A stretch of 64,000 bases of DNA from Xylanivirga thermophila (GCF_004138105.1 NZ_RXHQ01000009.1:1-64000), one strand, 5' to 3'; counted from the stretch's first letter, positions 27,391 to 37,216 are shown. Notes: generated from the sequence alone by a model not told the origin. A program made the numbers and translations.

Positions 27391-28663
27391 AATTCTTAAA
27401 GATATAATAAATGCACTTCGTAATGGCACTGTTCCAGCGGAAGGAACGGAAAATATTGCCGTTGGCATCGATGCAGAATTAAAAGAGGTAGAAAGCCAGT
27501 TAGAATATGTTAAGAAAGACAAAAGTGCATTTAAGTTTATTATAGGGGATTATGGTTCAGGTAAAACATTTTTTAGTACAGCAGTTAGAGAAATGGCATT
27601 TAGCAAAAATTTTGTTGTATCTTCTGTTGTCATATCCTCTGAAGCCCCATTGCATAACTTTGAAGAATTATATAGAAAAATAATGGGGGGATTAAGAACC
27701 GTAGATAATAAAAAGGTACCTGCTTTTTCTATAATTCTCGAGGAATGGCTTTTAGATTTAGAAGATAAAGTTTCTGAAATTGAAGGAATATCACCTGAAG
27801 ATAATGAGGAAGAGTTTAAAACGGCTATGGACAAAAAGATAAATGAGGAGTTGCTCATAGTAGGTTCAATAGCATCTTCATTTGCCAACTCAATACGAGC
27901 GTTTTACAATGCAAAATATAAAGGTGATACTATATTAGCACAGGCTGCCGTGGGGTGGTTAAAAGGTGAAAATATTGGCATTGAACTAAAACGAAAAGTA
28001 GGAGTAACTGGTTCTGTAAAAAAAGAAAATTCATTTGAGTTTTTTAGGGCATTACTTCATATGATAAAGAGTACAGGTTATGAAGGACTTGTAATAATAT
28101 TGGATGAGGTAGAAACGGTTCAAAAACTTCCACGAAAAGATATGAGAGACCACGCATATGAAAATTTAAGGCTTTTTATTGATGAGGCAGATAGAGGAGG
28201 ATTTCCAAATTGCTACTTCCTGTATACTGGTACGGAAGAATTGATGGAAAGTGAGAAAGGTTTTAAAAGTTATGAGCCTATTCATCAAAGAGTAGAAGTG
28301 AAAAAAGATGAAGAACATAGAAATTTGAGACAACCAGTAATTTATCTTGAGAAATTTAACAGCGATAAACTAATTCAGGTATCTAAAAAAGTAAAGCAAA
28401 TACATGGACAAGTTTATAACTGGCAACCAGAATCAAAAATTACAGAGCATTTTATAGAAAAACTTGTGATGGAAGTGAGTTCGGGATTTGGAGGGGAAAT
28501 CAAGGTAGGACCAAGAGGGTTTTTAAGAATTTTCGTTGATACATTAGATAAGGCTCAGATGTATGATGACTATATACCAGAAGAACAGTTTAAATTTAAT
28601 GACGAAATAATAAATAGAGCAGTGGAAGTGGAAAAGGAAACTGCACACATAGTTAACTTTTAG
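27383..28663 (+). CDS. brxD: BREX ATP-binding protein BrxD
   Basis: A 426-residue P-loop protein started here at the TTG at 27383, which has GGAGGTGG at the right distance and gives the family N-terminus SEILKDIINALRNGTVP. Walker A is GDYGSGKT at 55-62 and Walker B is IILDEVETV at D241-E242. The middle motif TGTEELM is sensor-like. BrxD is found in types 2 and 6 together with BrxHI, but here it follows type 3-style genes. It overlaps the pglZ stop codon, so the two are translated together. Confidence 0.88.
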   Translation: MSEILKDIINALRNGTVPAEGTENIAVGIDAELKEVESQLEYVKKDKSAFKFIIGDYGSGKTFFSTAVREMAFSKNFVVSSVVISSEAPLHNFEELYRKIMGGLRTVDNKKVPAFSIILEEWLLDLEDKVSEIEGISPEDNEEEFKTAMDKKINEELLIVGSIASSFANSIRAFYNAKYKGDTILAQAAVGWLKGENIGIELKRKVGVTGSVKKENSFEFFRALLHMIKSTGYEGLVIILDEVETVQKLPRKDMRDHAYENLRLFIDEADRGGFPNCYFLYTGTEELMESEKGFKSYEPIHQRVEVKKDEEHRNLRQPVIYLEKFNSDKLIQVSKKVKQIHGQVYNWQPESKITEHFIEKLVMEVSSGFGGEIKVGPRGFLRIFVDTLDKAQMYDDYIPEEQFKFNDEIINRAVEVEKETAHIVNF

Positions 28664-28674
28664 GTGGAAGGGAT

Positions 28675-30822
28675 ATGAGTAATTTTAAACTTTTATGTGA
28701 ACCAATTAAGAATGGAATTATAACAAAATTAGGGTGGAGAAATCTAACACCGGTGCAGGAGTTGACAATTCCTGAAATCATAGATGGTAAAAATATTGTT
28801 GTTCTTGCACCTACTGCTGGAGGCAAAACAGAAGCCGCTTTTCTTCCAGTTTTAAATGCAATGTATATAGAGAATTTAAAACCTATATCTATTATTTATG
28901 TATCACCAATAAAAGCACTATTAAATAATCAGGAAGAAAGGCTTGGAAAACTTTCTTCCTTTGTATATTCAGATGTTTTTAAATGGCACGGTGATGTAGA
29001 AAGTAGCGAAAAGCAAAAGTTTTATAAAAACCCGTCTCAAGTTTTGATGATTACACCTGAGTCCCTGGAAGTTATTTTGATGAGTCAAAAAATTGATAAA
29101 AAGCAACTTTTGGCAAATATAAGATTTATAGTAATAGATGAAATACATGCATTTGCTGACAGCGAAAGAGGAATACACCTGATGGCTGTGATGGAAAGAA
29201 TCCAATCATTTTCAAGATTTGACATACAACGTATAGGACTTTCAGCAACGGTAGGAAATCCGCATGAAATTCTAAAATGGATGCACGGAAGCAGTACTAG
29301 AGAAGGAATAGTAATTAACCCTCCAAAAGAAAAGAAACCTAAAAAAATTGAAATAAAATATGTGGATGAAGCAAAGGATGATTTTCAGAAGGATATTGCA
29401 AAAAGGATTTTTGGTAAAAAGGCACTATTTTTTTCAAATAGCAGAACAGCAGCAGAAGAATTAAAACTGTTTATTGAAGGTAATGGTATAGATTGTCATG
29501 TGCATCATTCGTCTATTAATAAATATTTTAGAGAAATTGCAGAAGAAAAATTTAAGGTGGGCAATAATACTGCTATAATAGCAACAAGCACACTGGAACT
29601 TGGTATAGATATAGGAGACCTTGATATTGTTTTGCAGTTAGATTCACCTAATTCTGTATCTTCCTTTTTGCAAAGACTTGGTAGAACGGGAAGAAGGGAA
29701 AACAGCATTGCACATTTTGTGTTTTTTCCTACAGATAAGGGAAAACTTGTTTTCTCAATTGCAATATTGAATTTAGCAATTAGAGGATGGGTGGAAGATA
29801 TTTACCTTGTAAGGAATGCTTATGATATTCTGTTTCAACAGATATTGGCAATTACCCTGTCAACTATGGGAACTGATTTAGAATCTATTTATGAATTATT
29901 TAAAAAAGTATACTCATTTTCAGAAGTATCTAAAGAGGATTTTATATTTTTAGTTAAGTATATGATTAAGAACAAGTATTTGATGTATGAAAGAGGAAAG
30001 GTATTTATCGATACTGAAACAGAGAAAAAGTTTGGAAGTCGAAATTTTATAACTTTATACTCTGCTTTCGATACTAATAAAGAGTTTACAGTTAAATATA
30101 AAAATCGTCCTATAGGAAATTTAGAAAGATGGTTTGTAAATGCACTAGGAGATAATTTTCAGTTTGTGCTTGCAGGTAGATGCTGGCAGACGGATAAAAT
30201 TGATTATGATAGAGGTTTTATACATGTTATTGAAGCCGAATATGCAAAACCTCCAAAATGGATGTCTGAAGGTGGTTTTGTATCATTTGAATTGGCACAA
30301 GAGTATTTAAATGTACTAACTTCAAATGAGGCATACAATTTCTTAAATAAGACGGAACTTGATATGTTAAATGAAATTCGTTATGAAGAAAAAAGTTTTG
30401 GATTAGAAAGAGGTAAAATACTTATTGAGGAAAGTAAAAACGATTATATTTTTTATACATACGCAGGCAATAGAGTGAATTATACATTAGCAACAACATT
30501 ATCTTTAATTAATATATACTATGATATTGTTGGATTAACTTGGAAAGGATTTAAACTCCGATGCAGAGATAAAGAATTTAAAATTGATTCTAATATTATA
30601 TTAGAGGAAATAAAAAAGATTAGAACTAGTCCAAACTACTTTGGGCAAGAAAAAATATCAGAATTAATTGAAAAAGTACCTGATATTAATATATCGAAAT
30701 TTCAAAAATATTTACCCCAGGAATTAAGGAGAAAACAGTTATTTGACTACATTTATGACATTAAGAAAACAAGAGAATTTATTAGATATAGTGAAATTAA
30801 GGTGTTAAAAATCTATTATTAA
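28675..30822 (+). CDS. brxHI: BREX Lhr-like helicase BrxHI
   Basis: A 715-residue superfamily 2 helicase. The Q-motif region is WRNLTPVQELT, Walker A APTAGGKT at 45-52, DEIH box at 155-158, motif III GLSATVG, and motif VI FLQRLGRTGRR near 338. The C-terminal region follows the Lhr pattern. BrxHI is a 3'-5' DNA helicase in the types where it is known. It begins 11 bases after brxD. The type 3 helicase BrxHII is absent, so BrxHI takes the helicase place in this operon. Confidence 0.9.
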   Translation: MSNFKLLCEPIKNGIITKLGWRNLTPVQELTIPEIIDGKNIVVLAPTAGGKTEAAFLPVLNAMYIENLKPISIIYVSPIKALLNNQEERLGKLSSFVYSDVFKWHGDVESSEKQKFYKNPSQVLMITPESLEVILMSQKIDKKQLLANIRFIVIDEIHAFADSERGIHLMAVMERIQSFSRFDIQRIGLSATVGNPHEILKWMHGSSTREGIVINPPKEKKPKKIEIKYVDEAKDDFQKDIAKRIFGKKALFFSNSRTAAEELKLFIEGNGIDCHVHHSSINKYFREIAEEKFKVGNNTAIIATSTLELGIDIGDLDIVLQLDSPNSVSSFLQRLGRTGRRENSIAHFVFFPTDKGKLVFSIAILNLAIRGWVEDIYLVRNAYDILFQQILAITLSTMGTDLESIYELFKKVYSFSEVSKEDFIFLVKYMIKNKYLMYERGKVFIDTETEKKFGSRNFITLYSAFDTNKEFTVKYKNRPIGNLERWFVNALGDNFQFVLAGRCWQTDKIDYDRGFIHVIEAEYAKPPKWMSEGGFVSFELAQEYLNVLTSNEAYNFLNKTELDMLNEIRYEEKSFGLERGKILIEESKNDYIFYTYAGNRVNYTLATTLSLINIYYDIVGLTWKGFKLRCRDKEFKIDSNIILEEIKKIRTSPNYFGQEKISELIEKVPDINISKFQKYLPQELRRKQLFDYIYDIKKTREFIRYSEIKVLKIYY

Positions 30823-30837
30823 GCAAGGAGGGTCTCT

Positions 30838-31152
30838 ATGAAAAATATTGAGAAACAATTAAAAGAACTTGAAAAGAAATTTAAAAAAGCAGATGGCCAT
30901 GCAAGTTTTAATGAATTATTTAATCTGGATTTTATGAGGAAGTATACGGATTTCAGTAGTATAGAAGATTTTTTTGAATTTGGTGGATTTGAAGTAAACA
31001 CTCAAGAGGATTACGAGAATCTTCTTCAGGAGGAACTTGATAAAATAGTTCGTGAGAAAACAAAATTTAAGACTTGGGAAGAGATGCTTCGCTGTGCTGG
31101 AAAAGAAGAAATGTTAAGAAGGTTAAGAATGCAGGGATTTGATGTAAAATAG
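30838..31152 (+). CDS. Small acidic/basic helical protein at the BREX operon end
   Basis: A 104-residue protein, mostly helical (KQLKELEKKFKKAD, then WEEMLRCAGKEEMLRRLRMQ). No family recognised. AAGGAGGG stands ahead of the ATG and it follows brxHI by 15 bases, so it is cotranscribed with BREX. It could be an accessory or regulatory subunit. The following 31153-31366 stretch holds no convincing gene. Confidence 0.72.
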   Translation: MKNIEKQLKELEKKFKKADGHASFNELFNLDFMRKYTDFSSIEDFFEFGGFEVNTQEDYENLLQEELDKIVREKTKFKTWEEMLRCAGKEEMLRRLRMQGFDVK

Positions 31153-31366
31153 ATTTTGCACCTCTCCTTTTGTCTGTAAGGGTAGAAAAGAAGAATTTGC
31201 TGAAAATAAAGATATTCCGAAGCAGAAAGGAAGATTTAGGAAATACTGTTTTAGACTATTTAAAAAGAAGGAATGAGTATTGCTTCTGGAAAATCAGCAG
31301 TATTTATTATTGGATTTATGGAAGTGACAGAAAGAGATTGAAGGTTTTTTTAAGGAGATAATTTGC

Positions 31367-31948
31367 ATGAATAGGTGTCAGTGGTGCGGCAAAGACTCTG
31401 GCGGGCATGGCATGGTTGTTTTAACTATAAAAGAAGATGAGCCATCTCAATTGATATGCGAAGATTGCTACAATAGATATACGGCAGATATGCTTGGAGT
31501 TGAAGACTATAAGGATTTTGAAAAAGAAGCAACCTTTAAAGATTGTGATGGTATAGACCACTGCTTTCAAATAGGAAAGAAGATTCATCCAACAGGTATT
31601 TGTTGGGATGCTATAGAATTTATTGAGGAAGATAAAGTAGGATATTCCTTTGAGATACATTAAGAGTTTGAAGAAGATTCAAATGATGCTTTAAAAAGGC
31701 TTTATAAAAAGATAAAAAAAGGATTATCGCAAAAGCACATAAAAAGAGAAGTATTCCGGGGACATGAACTTATCTCTTTTAAAGATAATCTAGTAGAAGG
31801 GCGTATTGAGTGGGATGATAGGTATGAGACTGATATGCCCAAATTTATTATAGACGGACAGGAATATAGCCTAGAAGAGTTCGGTATAATGATGATGTCC
31901 TGCGAAGGATGGAATTTTAAATTAGAAATTATAGAACCTACTGAGTAG
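31367..31948 (+). pseudogene. Zinc-ribbon protein gene split by one in-frame stop
   Basis: An open frame of 194 codons with one TAA at 31661-31663 after residue 98. The first part has two CxxC pairs (RCQWCGK and ICEDCYN) that should hold zinc; the second continues without loss of sense (FEEDSNDALKRLYKKIKKG to LEIIEPTE) and ends at TAG 31946. A protein of about 190 residues with this N-terminus looks to be a widespread conserved unknown (a DUF7713-like family, from memory). A single change, such as CAA to TAA, would explain it. Readthrough or sequencing error are other options. The ribosome site AAGGAGATAATTTGC is intact. Confidence 0.7.
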
Positions 31949-32036
31949 GGTGTGATATCTGAATTAAGGGTATCAATGTAAGAAAGTAAAACAATGACTA
32001 GGTTAAGGATATTTTTACATAGTGAGGTTGATATAC

Positions 32037-32375
32037 ATGGGTAATTCAAAGGAACAAGATAAAATATTACAGGAAATGTTGGAAGCAGAACGGCGTAATA
32101 TAGAAAATTATAATAATGGCTTGCTTAAAAAATCTAATTCTGTCATTGAAGTAGATACAAAATATGAAGAAAAAAAGTACCTAAAGTCTATATCTTGGCA
32201 GTTGCCTGAAATTGATAGAGAAGCAATTGAAGATTTTAAAAGGAGCCATGATTGCACCTACCAAGATATTATTAAGTACGCATTAAGGTATTACTTATCA
32301 GAAACAAATTATAATCATGCTAAAGAGATAATTGAACTACGGGAGAAGCATTATATTGAGCATAGGGGTGAATAG
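32037..32375 (+). CDS. Small protein with ribbon-helix-helix-like end
   Basis: A 112-residue protein started at ATG 32037, which has GTGAGG upstream; an in-frame GTG at 32022 has no such site. The C-terminal half (ISWQLPEIDREAIEDFKRSH, then YQDIIKYALRYYLSE) has the strand-helix-helix look of an RHH repressor or antitoxin. It precedes a helicase gene by 17 bases, so the two probably form one operon, and it may regulate it. No firm family. Confidence 0.65.
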   Translation: MGNSKEQDKILQEMLEAERRNIENYNNGLLKKSNSVIEVDTKYEEKKYLKSISWQLPEIDREAIEDFKRSHDCTYQDIIKYALRYYLSETNYNHAKEIIELREKHYIEHRGE

Positions 32376-32392
32376 GGGGTTAAGTTACTGAC

Positions 32393-34798
32393 ATGGAAAA
32401 GCCAGAGCAGCAAATGTTACAGGAATATAATAATATAGAAAAAGATATAGAGAATGTTCAGAAAGTTAGTGAATACGTAAGCCTTAATTTTGAATTATAT
32501 GGCGAGCCTATTGACGATATAGAAACACTTCAAGAATATAGAGAAAGGTTTAAGAAAGCCCGAGATTTTAGAAATAAATATGAAATAGGGTTTAATAAAC
32601 TTAATAAAAGCATTAAAGAGATTTATTCTAATTGGGATGATATTGCTTTATGGAGTGATAAGGTATTAAGGCTAAAGGAGCAAGCAAGGAAAGAATTATG
32701 TAATTTAGATAATGCCTTAGTACAGTGGTATAAAAAAGGCAGCATATCTTCATTAGTTGAGAAGGATGATTTGGATGGATTAACAGTCACATTAGGGTAT
32801 AAAGTAAAAGATATTCCTCCAGAAATAATTTACGAGACGTTGGAAAAGTGTAAAGAAGAACAGGCTTTTTTACCTAATATGAGAGAATTAACAGACGAAG
32901 AAGATATGGAATACTGCTATTTTTTATACTGTTTTGCACTTGCTGAAGAAAAAGAGCAGAAAGCCATTGAAATTCAAGGGTTTATAGATAAAATCTTTGA
33001 TAATATGCTTGAACATGGGTATTTTAGAAATTATATTTATGGAGAATATAATTTAGAATTAGTTGACAAGGAAAATAAAAAGAGTGGAAAGAAGCAATGT
33101 TCCTTTCAAAACTTTAATCCTCGGCAATGGCAGATAGAAGCCTATGAGTTGTGGAATCAAAAAAATCAAGCCCATCATGGCACTTTTTCCGTAGCCACGG
33201 GGGCAGGTAAAACATTATTTGCTCTATATTGTTTACAGCAGGAATTAGAAAAAGATAATGATATTCTCACAATCATAATAACGCCTACTAAGGCCATTAT
33301 GCAAAACTGGTACGAAAGTTTAATAGAAAAGTTTCATGTACATAAAGAAGCAATAGGAAGAAGGGGCGGCGGACATGGTAAATGTCTATGGAACACAAAA
33401 AAGTTTATTATTTACATATCTAATACCGCCCAAAAGGAATTAGCAGATTATACTGTAGCCTTTGAAAAAATGAATGAACTAAAAAACAGAGATATCTACC
33501 AGTTCTACATATGCGATGAATGTCACCGTTACGCCACTGAAAATAACCTTAAGATGTTTGATGGACTTAAGTACCTTAAAACTAAGCAAGAAGATGATAT
33601 TGATTACTATTCAGTTGGGCTCTCTGCTACTCCCGAACGAGGCGATGGAAGGGAAGTATACTTTTATCGTGCCATAGGAGATGTGATATACAAATATAAT
33701 ATTTTAGAGGCATTGGCTGATAATGCTGTATCTTCATTTACAATTAAGAATGTTTATTGTAAGTTAACAAAAAAGGAGCGAAAGATACTAAAAGAATTAA
33801 ACCAAAAAATATTCAGTTTAATAAAACAACTTAATGCCCTTACAAAAACAGTAAAAACAAAATTATTTACCAATACAGGCAATCTCGATACAGAAACAAT
33901 AATCCGAGAGGCGTATATTATAATAGCCTCAAATAAAAAAGTTATTGATAAAATAAATACAAAAAAGGAAGGCTTCAAGAAAAAGCATGGAAAATTTGCA
34001 GAAGGTGCCCTTAATGATTGGCTGAATAAACAGCAAAATAGTGATATGAAAATAATATACCTATGTAATGCGCTTGTTTCTGGGATAAACAAGAGAAAAC
34101 TATTAATCATGAATTCACACCATCGGAATAAAAAGTGCTTAAAACTGGTAAGGAAAAATATTAATAAGAAAATAATTATATTTTCAGAATTTATAGAATC
34201 GGCAGAGGCTATTTATGAGGAACTTGTACTTCAGTATGGAGGGAAAAAGATAAGGAGATATTATTCTTTAAATCCGAAACAAAGACAAAACCAAACGGAA
34301 GCCCAAAGAGAAAAAGAGAATATGGAGGCTCTTACAAGTTTTAAAAATGGTGAAGCAAATGTGATTGTAACCGTTAAAGCGTTTGATGAAGGAGTTGATG
34401 TCCCGGATGCCGACGTTGGAATTATTTATCAAAGCACTAAAGGAACAAGGCAAGCGATACAAAGGTTAGGAAGAGTTGTAAGAAAGGCTCAAGATGGAGA
34501 TGAAGAGAAAAATCCAATGTTATATTATTTGTATCATCCAGAATACCAGGCGGAGTTTTTAAAAGGTTACTTTGAAAATCCCTATAAACTATACCGCAAT
34601 GCATTTGACGATGATTCGGAGGATGATGTAGTAAATAATACAACTGAGGATAACGAAGAGTTAATTAAAGGTAGGGGTTCTTATGAACAGGCTGTGTGCA
34701 AGTATAAAGCAGGGCTAGATAAGATAGTATTTATCCCTAAGAATAAATATGATTTTTCTAAATACGATATAAAAAATGATAACAATGACACTATATAA
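32393..34798 (+). CDS. DECH-box superfamily 2 helicase
   Basis: An 801-residue helicase. An N-terminal domain of about 240 residues, mainly helical, is followed by the core: RQWQIEAYELW, Walker A ATGAGKT at 268-274, DECH at 375-378, GLSATPERGDG, a second RecA domain with IIFSEFIESAEAIYEEL, and motif VI AIQRLGRVVRKAQ. It resembles the helicases of restriction and phage-defence loci (XPB/Rad25-like group). It sits next to BREX but has its own small upstream gene and no nuclease domain that I can see. It could be a stand-alone defence protein or part of a damaged system. Confidence 0.85.
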   Translation: MEKPEQQMLQEYNNIEKDIENVQKVSEYVSLNFELYGEPIDDIETLQEYRERFKKARDFRNKYEIGFNKLNKSIKEIYSNWDDIALWSDKVLRLKEQARKELCNLDNALVQWYKKGSISSLVEKDDLDGLTVTLGYKVKDIPPEIIYETLEKCKEEQAFLPNMRELTDEEDMEYCYFLYCFALAEEKEQKAIEIQGFIDKIFDNMLEHGYFRNYIYGEYNLELVDKENKKSGKKQCSFQNFNPRQWQIEAYELWNQKNQAHHGTFSVATGAGKTLFALYCLQQELEKDNDILTIIITPTKAIMQNWYESLIEKFHVHKEAIGRRGGGHGKCLWNTKKFIIYISNTAQKELADYTVAFEKMNELKNRDIYQFYICDECHRYATENNLKMFDGLKYLKTKQEDDIDYYSVGLSATPERGDGREVYFYRAIGDVIYKYNILEALADNAVSSFTIKNVYCKLTKKERKILKELNQKIFSLIKQLNALTKTVKTKLFTNTGNLDTETIIREAYIIIASNKKVIDKINTKKEGFKKKHGKFAEGALNDWLNKQQNSDMKIIYLCNALVSGINKRKLLIMNSHHRNKKCLKLVRKNINKKIIIFSEFIESAEAIYEELVLQYGGKKIRRYYSLNPKQRQNQTEAQREKENMEALTSFKNGEANVIVTVKAFDEGVDVPDADVGIIYQSTKGTRQAIQRLGRVVRKAQDGDEEKNPMLYYLYHPEYQAEFLKGYFENPYKLYRNAFDDDSEDDVVNNTTEDNEELIKGRGSYEQAVCKYKAGLDKIVFIPKNKYDFSKYDIKNDNNDTI

Positions 34799-34967
34799 TA
34801 CAAGACCTTCATACAGATTCATGATTCAAGAAACATGATTCTGTACAAAGGTTGCGTATTATTAATAGGTGGTGTGTAAGAAATAGAAAATAGGGATTTA
34901 GGGATATGGGATGTATGGCTATAGCGGTGTAAAATGATAAATGAGGATAATGGATAAAATAAACACG

Positions 34968-34996
34968 TTGCATTTATTAATGGACCAACGTAAAAT
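34968..34996 (+). promoter_or_regulatory. Promoter of candidate short RNA a
   Basis: TTGCAT, exactly 17 bases, TAAAAT; the RNA should start near 35003. Confidence 0.65.
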
Positions 34997-35002
34997 ATAA
35001 GC

Positions 35003-35080
35003 ATACGGATGGAGGCATATCTCCTTTACGGCCAGTTTCATAACTGGAATTAAACGTAAAGGAAGGTATGCCTTTTGGTT
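35003..35080 (+). ncRNA. Candidate structured short RNA (unit a)
   Basis: A three-level hairpin: GGCATA (35014-35019) / TATGCC (35067-35072), CCTTTACG (35023-35030) / CGTAAAGG (35055-35062) and CCAGTT (35032-35037) / AACTGG (35042-35047), ending in TTTTGGTTT. The promoter spacing and the core sequence are shared with unit b at 38687. It lies between two genes on the same strand but well clear of both. Confidence 0.62.
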
Positions 35081-35125
35081 TATCAAGATTAAGGATTAAG
35101 GGAAGATGATTTAAGGAGGGATAAT

Positions 35126-35854
35126 GTGCTTAGAATTGAGGAGTTTACAGAAAAAATTACAAGAGATTTTAAGATGGAATTTCCCGAGGTGGAAGTAAAA
35201 GAAAAATATATTCGCTTGGGTACAGGGGTAACCCATGCAGAATTACCGATTGCAAGCATGTATAAAGAGTACCAGGTTACGGGCTACGATAATATAAGGG
35301 ATTTATATATAAAGGTTGCATACGAGGTATTGAATCAATATAAATTTAAGGTTGATTATAATAATGTATTTCCTTTGCTTAAAAGTAGGGATTTCGGGAA
35401 AGGCGAAAAGGATTTAAGGTTTTGTAGGGAGCAAGCCTTTACCGATATAGATACACTATATGTATCAGACGAAGGGGAAGTGTTTAGATTTGTGCTGGAA
35501 AGTGATGATGTGGACTTTGATAAAATAAAAAAGAGAGCATGGGAGAACCTAAATAAACTTTCTAATATACTGGTACGACTGGATGATACCCTCAATATAT
35601 TTTGCTTGCGATATTCTACTGATTATAATGCATCATTTTTACTTAGTGATTCATTACAAAAACAGATAAAAAGGAAAGTAGGACAGGATTATCTCTTTGC
35701 AATTCCTTCTTCAACTGCATTAGTTGTGGCTAAATATCAACCTGAATATATAAAAATTATGGAATCACTAATTATGGTAGATAAAGACCCGAATAAGGTC
35801 TCAGATAAAGTATATCAATATAAAGATGGGAAATTTGATATTGCATTTGTTTAA
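35126..35854 (+). CDS. DUF1444-like protein
   Basis: A 242-residue soluble protein. PLLKSRDFG near residue 85 and the later AIPSSTALVVAK region resemble DUF1444 (YtpQ), a family of unknown function found in firmicutes. The start is GTG at 35126 with AAGGAGGG six bases ahead. It appears to be a single gene, preceded by candidate RNA a. No catalytic residues can be named. Confidence 0.65.
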   Translation: MLRIEEFTEKITRDFKMEFPEVEVKEKYIRLGTGVTHAELPIASMYKEYQVTGYDNIRDLYIKVAYEVLNQYKFKVDYNNVFPLLKSRDFGKGEKDLRFCREQAFTDIDTLYVSDEGEVFRFVLESDDVDFDKIKKRAWENLNKLSNILVRLDDTLNIFCLRYSTDYNASFLLSDSLQKQIKRKVGQDYLFAIPSSTALVVAKYQPEYIKIMESLIMVDKDPNKVSDKVYQYKDGKFDIAFV

Positions 35855-35996
35855 CAGTATATTAAGAAGTAGAAGGAATAAGGGTTAAGTATAGTTATAG
35901 AGGAAATCACAAAGATTTATTCTAATTTGATTTAGAGATAGTAATTTCATATAATATAATAAGATATGTAATATGTGGAAGAGGAGATATGGTAAT

Positions 35997-36263
35997 ATGA
36001 ATAAGGTGATAATTGAATGTGCCGAATTGGTTGATAAATATGAATTAAATAGAGATAGCATCCTGAAACAGTTACAGTCTATGGAAATAGATAAAGGAAT
36101 AGAGGATTTTATTATTGCATACAATGATGACTTTCGGTATACTTTGATTGGTGAAATCAAGAGCAAACAGGTAGTTTTAACTAATATTGAAAAGGCTATC
36201 GCTTTTGAAAAGATGGATAATACGGATTTATACGAATTTATAAAAAAGGGACAAGGGAAATAG
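35997..36263 (+). CDS. Small protein, unknown
   Basis: An 88-residue protein from ATG 35997 with GAGGAGA upstream. Mixed helical composition (VIIECAELVDKYELNRDSIL), no motif recognised. It converges on the minus-strand gene at 36328-36624 across a shared terminator. Confidence 0.65.
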   Translation: MNKVIIECAELVDKYELNRDSILKQLQSMEIDKGIEDFIIAYNDDFRYTLIGEIKSKQVVLTNIEKAIAFEKMDNTDLYEFIKKGQGK

Positions 36264-36283
36264 GAAAATTAGGACAAAAGAAA

Positions 36284-36320
36284 AGGCTTTGGGGATAAGG
36301 TTAGATATCCTGCAAAGCCT
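36284..36320. terminator. Bidirectional terminator
   Basis: AGGCTTTG (36284-36291) / CAAAGCCT (36313-36320); T-rich outside on the minus strand. The loop holds GGGGATAAGG, one of the recurring G-rich words. Confidence 0.75.
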
Positions 36321-36327
36321 CATGTTT

Positions 36328-36624
36328 TTAGTATTTTGGGATTTCAGTTTTTACTTTTTCAATAAAGGTTCTAATGGTAGGAATATTATTTATCAGGAGT
36401 TGATAATCATCTAAATCTAGGGTTTGCTGAATCTGATTTAGATATTGTTCAATTGTTTGGAGATGGGACAGGGAAAAGGAATCATAGGAAGCAGGGTTAA
36501 GAAAACAAGTGACTAATGCTGTGATTGCTTTACCTAATTTCCTCGCATCCATATTTCCTAATATCCTATTCACAATCTGTTGTAGGTAATTTAGTTCCAA
36601 TCTCAAAACTTCTAGATTTATCAT
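36328..36624 (-). CDS. Small helical protein, unknown
   Basis: A 98-residue helical protein (RLELNYLQQIVNRILGN, then LQTIEQYLNQIQQTL). No family recognised. AAGGGGTGG precedes the ATG. Similar in size, strand and setting to the gene at 8983-9270. Confidence 0.65.
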   Translation of the reverse strand: MINLEVLRLELNYLQQIVNRILGNMDARKLGKAITALVTCFLNPASYDSFSLSHLQTIEQYLNQIQQTLDLDDYQLLINNIPTIRTFIEKVKTEIPKY

Positions 36625-36832
36625 TATTACGCCACCCCTTTACGGAAATTTGAAGCATTATAGCCATAGGTACACGAGAAATCAAATTATTTGAGGTAAA
36701 AGTTTTAAAATTAATAAAATAATTCATGGCATATAACTTAATATTATAGTAATAAAATGTTACATGAGTGGATATAATATTGACACATGACAAACAATAA
36801 TGTAATATAATATTACAAAGGAGGGTTTAAAG

Positions 36833-37216
36833 ATGGCAAAGGATATTCCTATTGGATTAAAAATAAAGGCTATTAGAGAAGCAAGGGGATTAAGTCAGAT
36901 TGAAGTAGTAGAACGACTTGTTGAAAGAGATGTTAATATGAGCAGAGAAACATTAAGCAAAATAGAAAACGGCAACAGGACTGTATCGGCTGTGGAGTTA
37001 AATGCTCTATGCAAAGTTCTGAATATAGATATAAACATCCTTTTTGAAGAAGATGATGATTTGGTTACATTATTCAGGAAGAAAAACTTTTCAGAGAAAA
37101 CGATTAAAGAAGTAGAAAAACTTCAGGATATGGTAAAGGTGTTTATTTATCAAAAGAAAATATATGCTGGGGAGTTTAAACCACAAGAGAGAAAGCCACT
37201 ATGGGAGGAGTGTTAA
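36833..37216 (+). CDS. XRE-family regulator / antitoxin candidate
   Basis: A 127-residue protein with a Cro/CI helix-turn-helix in residues 8-65 (LKIKAIREARGLSQIEVVER, then SRETLSKIENGNR). AAGGAGGG precedes the ATG. It opens a three-gene operon with an ImmA/IrrE protease and a PIN-like protein. In such sets the XRE protein usually represses the operon and is a target of the protease. Confidence 0.88.
   Translation: MAKDIPIGLKIKAIREARGLSQIEVVERLVERDVNMSRETLSKIENGNRTVSAVELNALCKVLNIDINILFEEDDDLVTLFRKKNFSEKTIKEVEKLQDMVKVFIYQKKIYAGEFKPQERKPLWEEC

Noticed and set aside
31170-31361. 63-residue frame after the BREX operon
   Set aside because: Starts inside low-complexity sequence without a ribosome site and has no family likeness.
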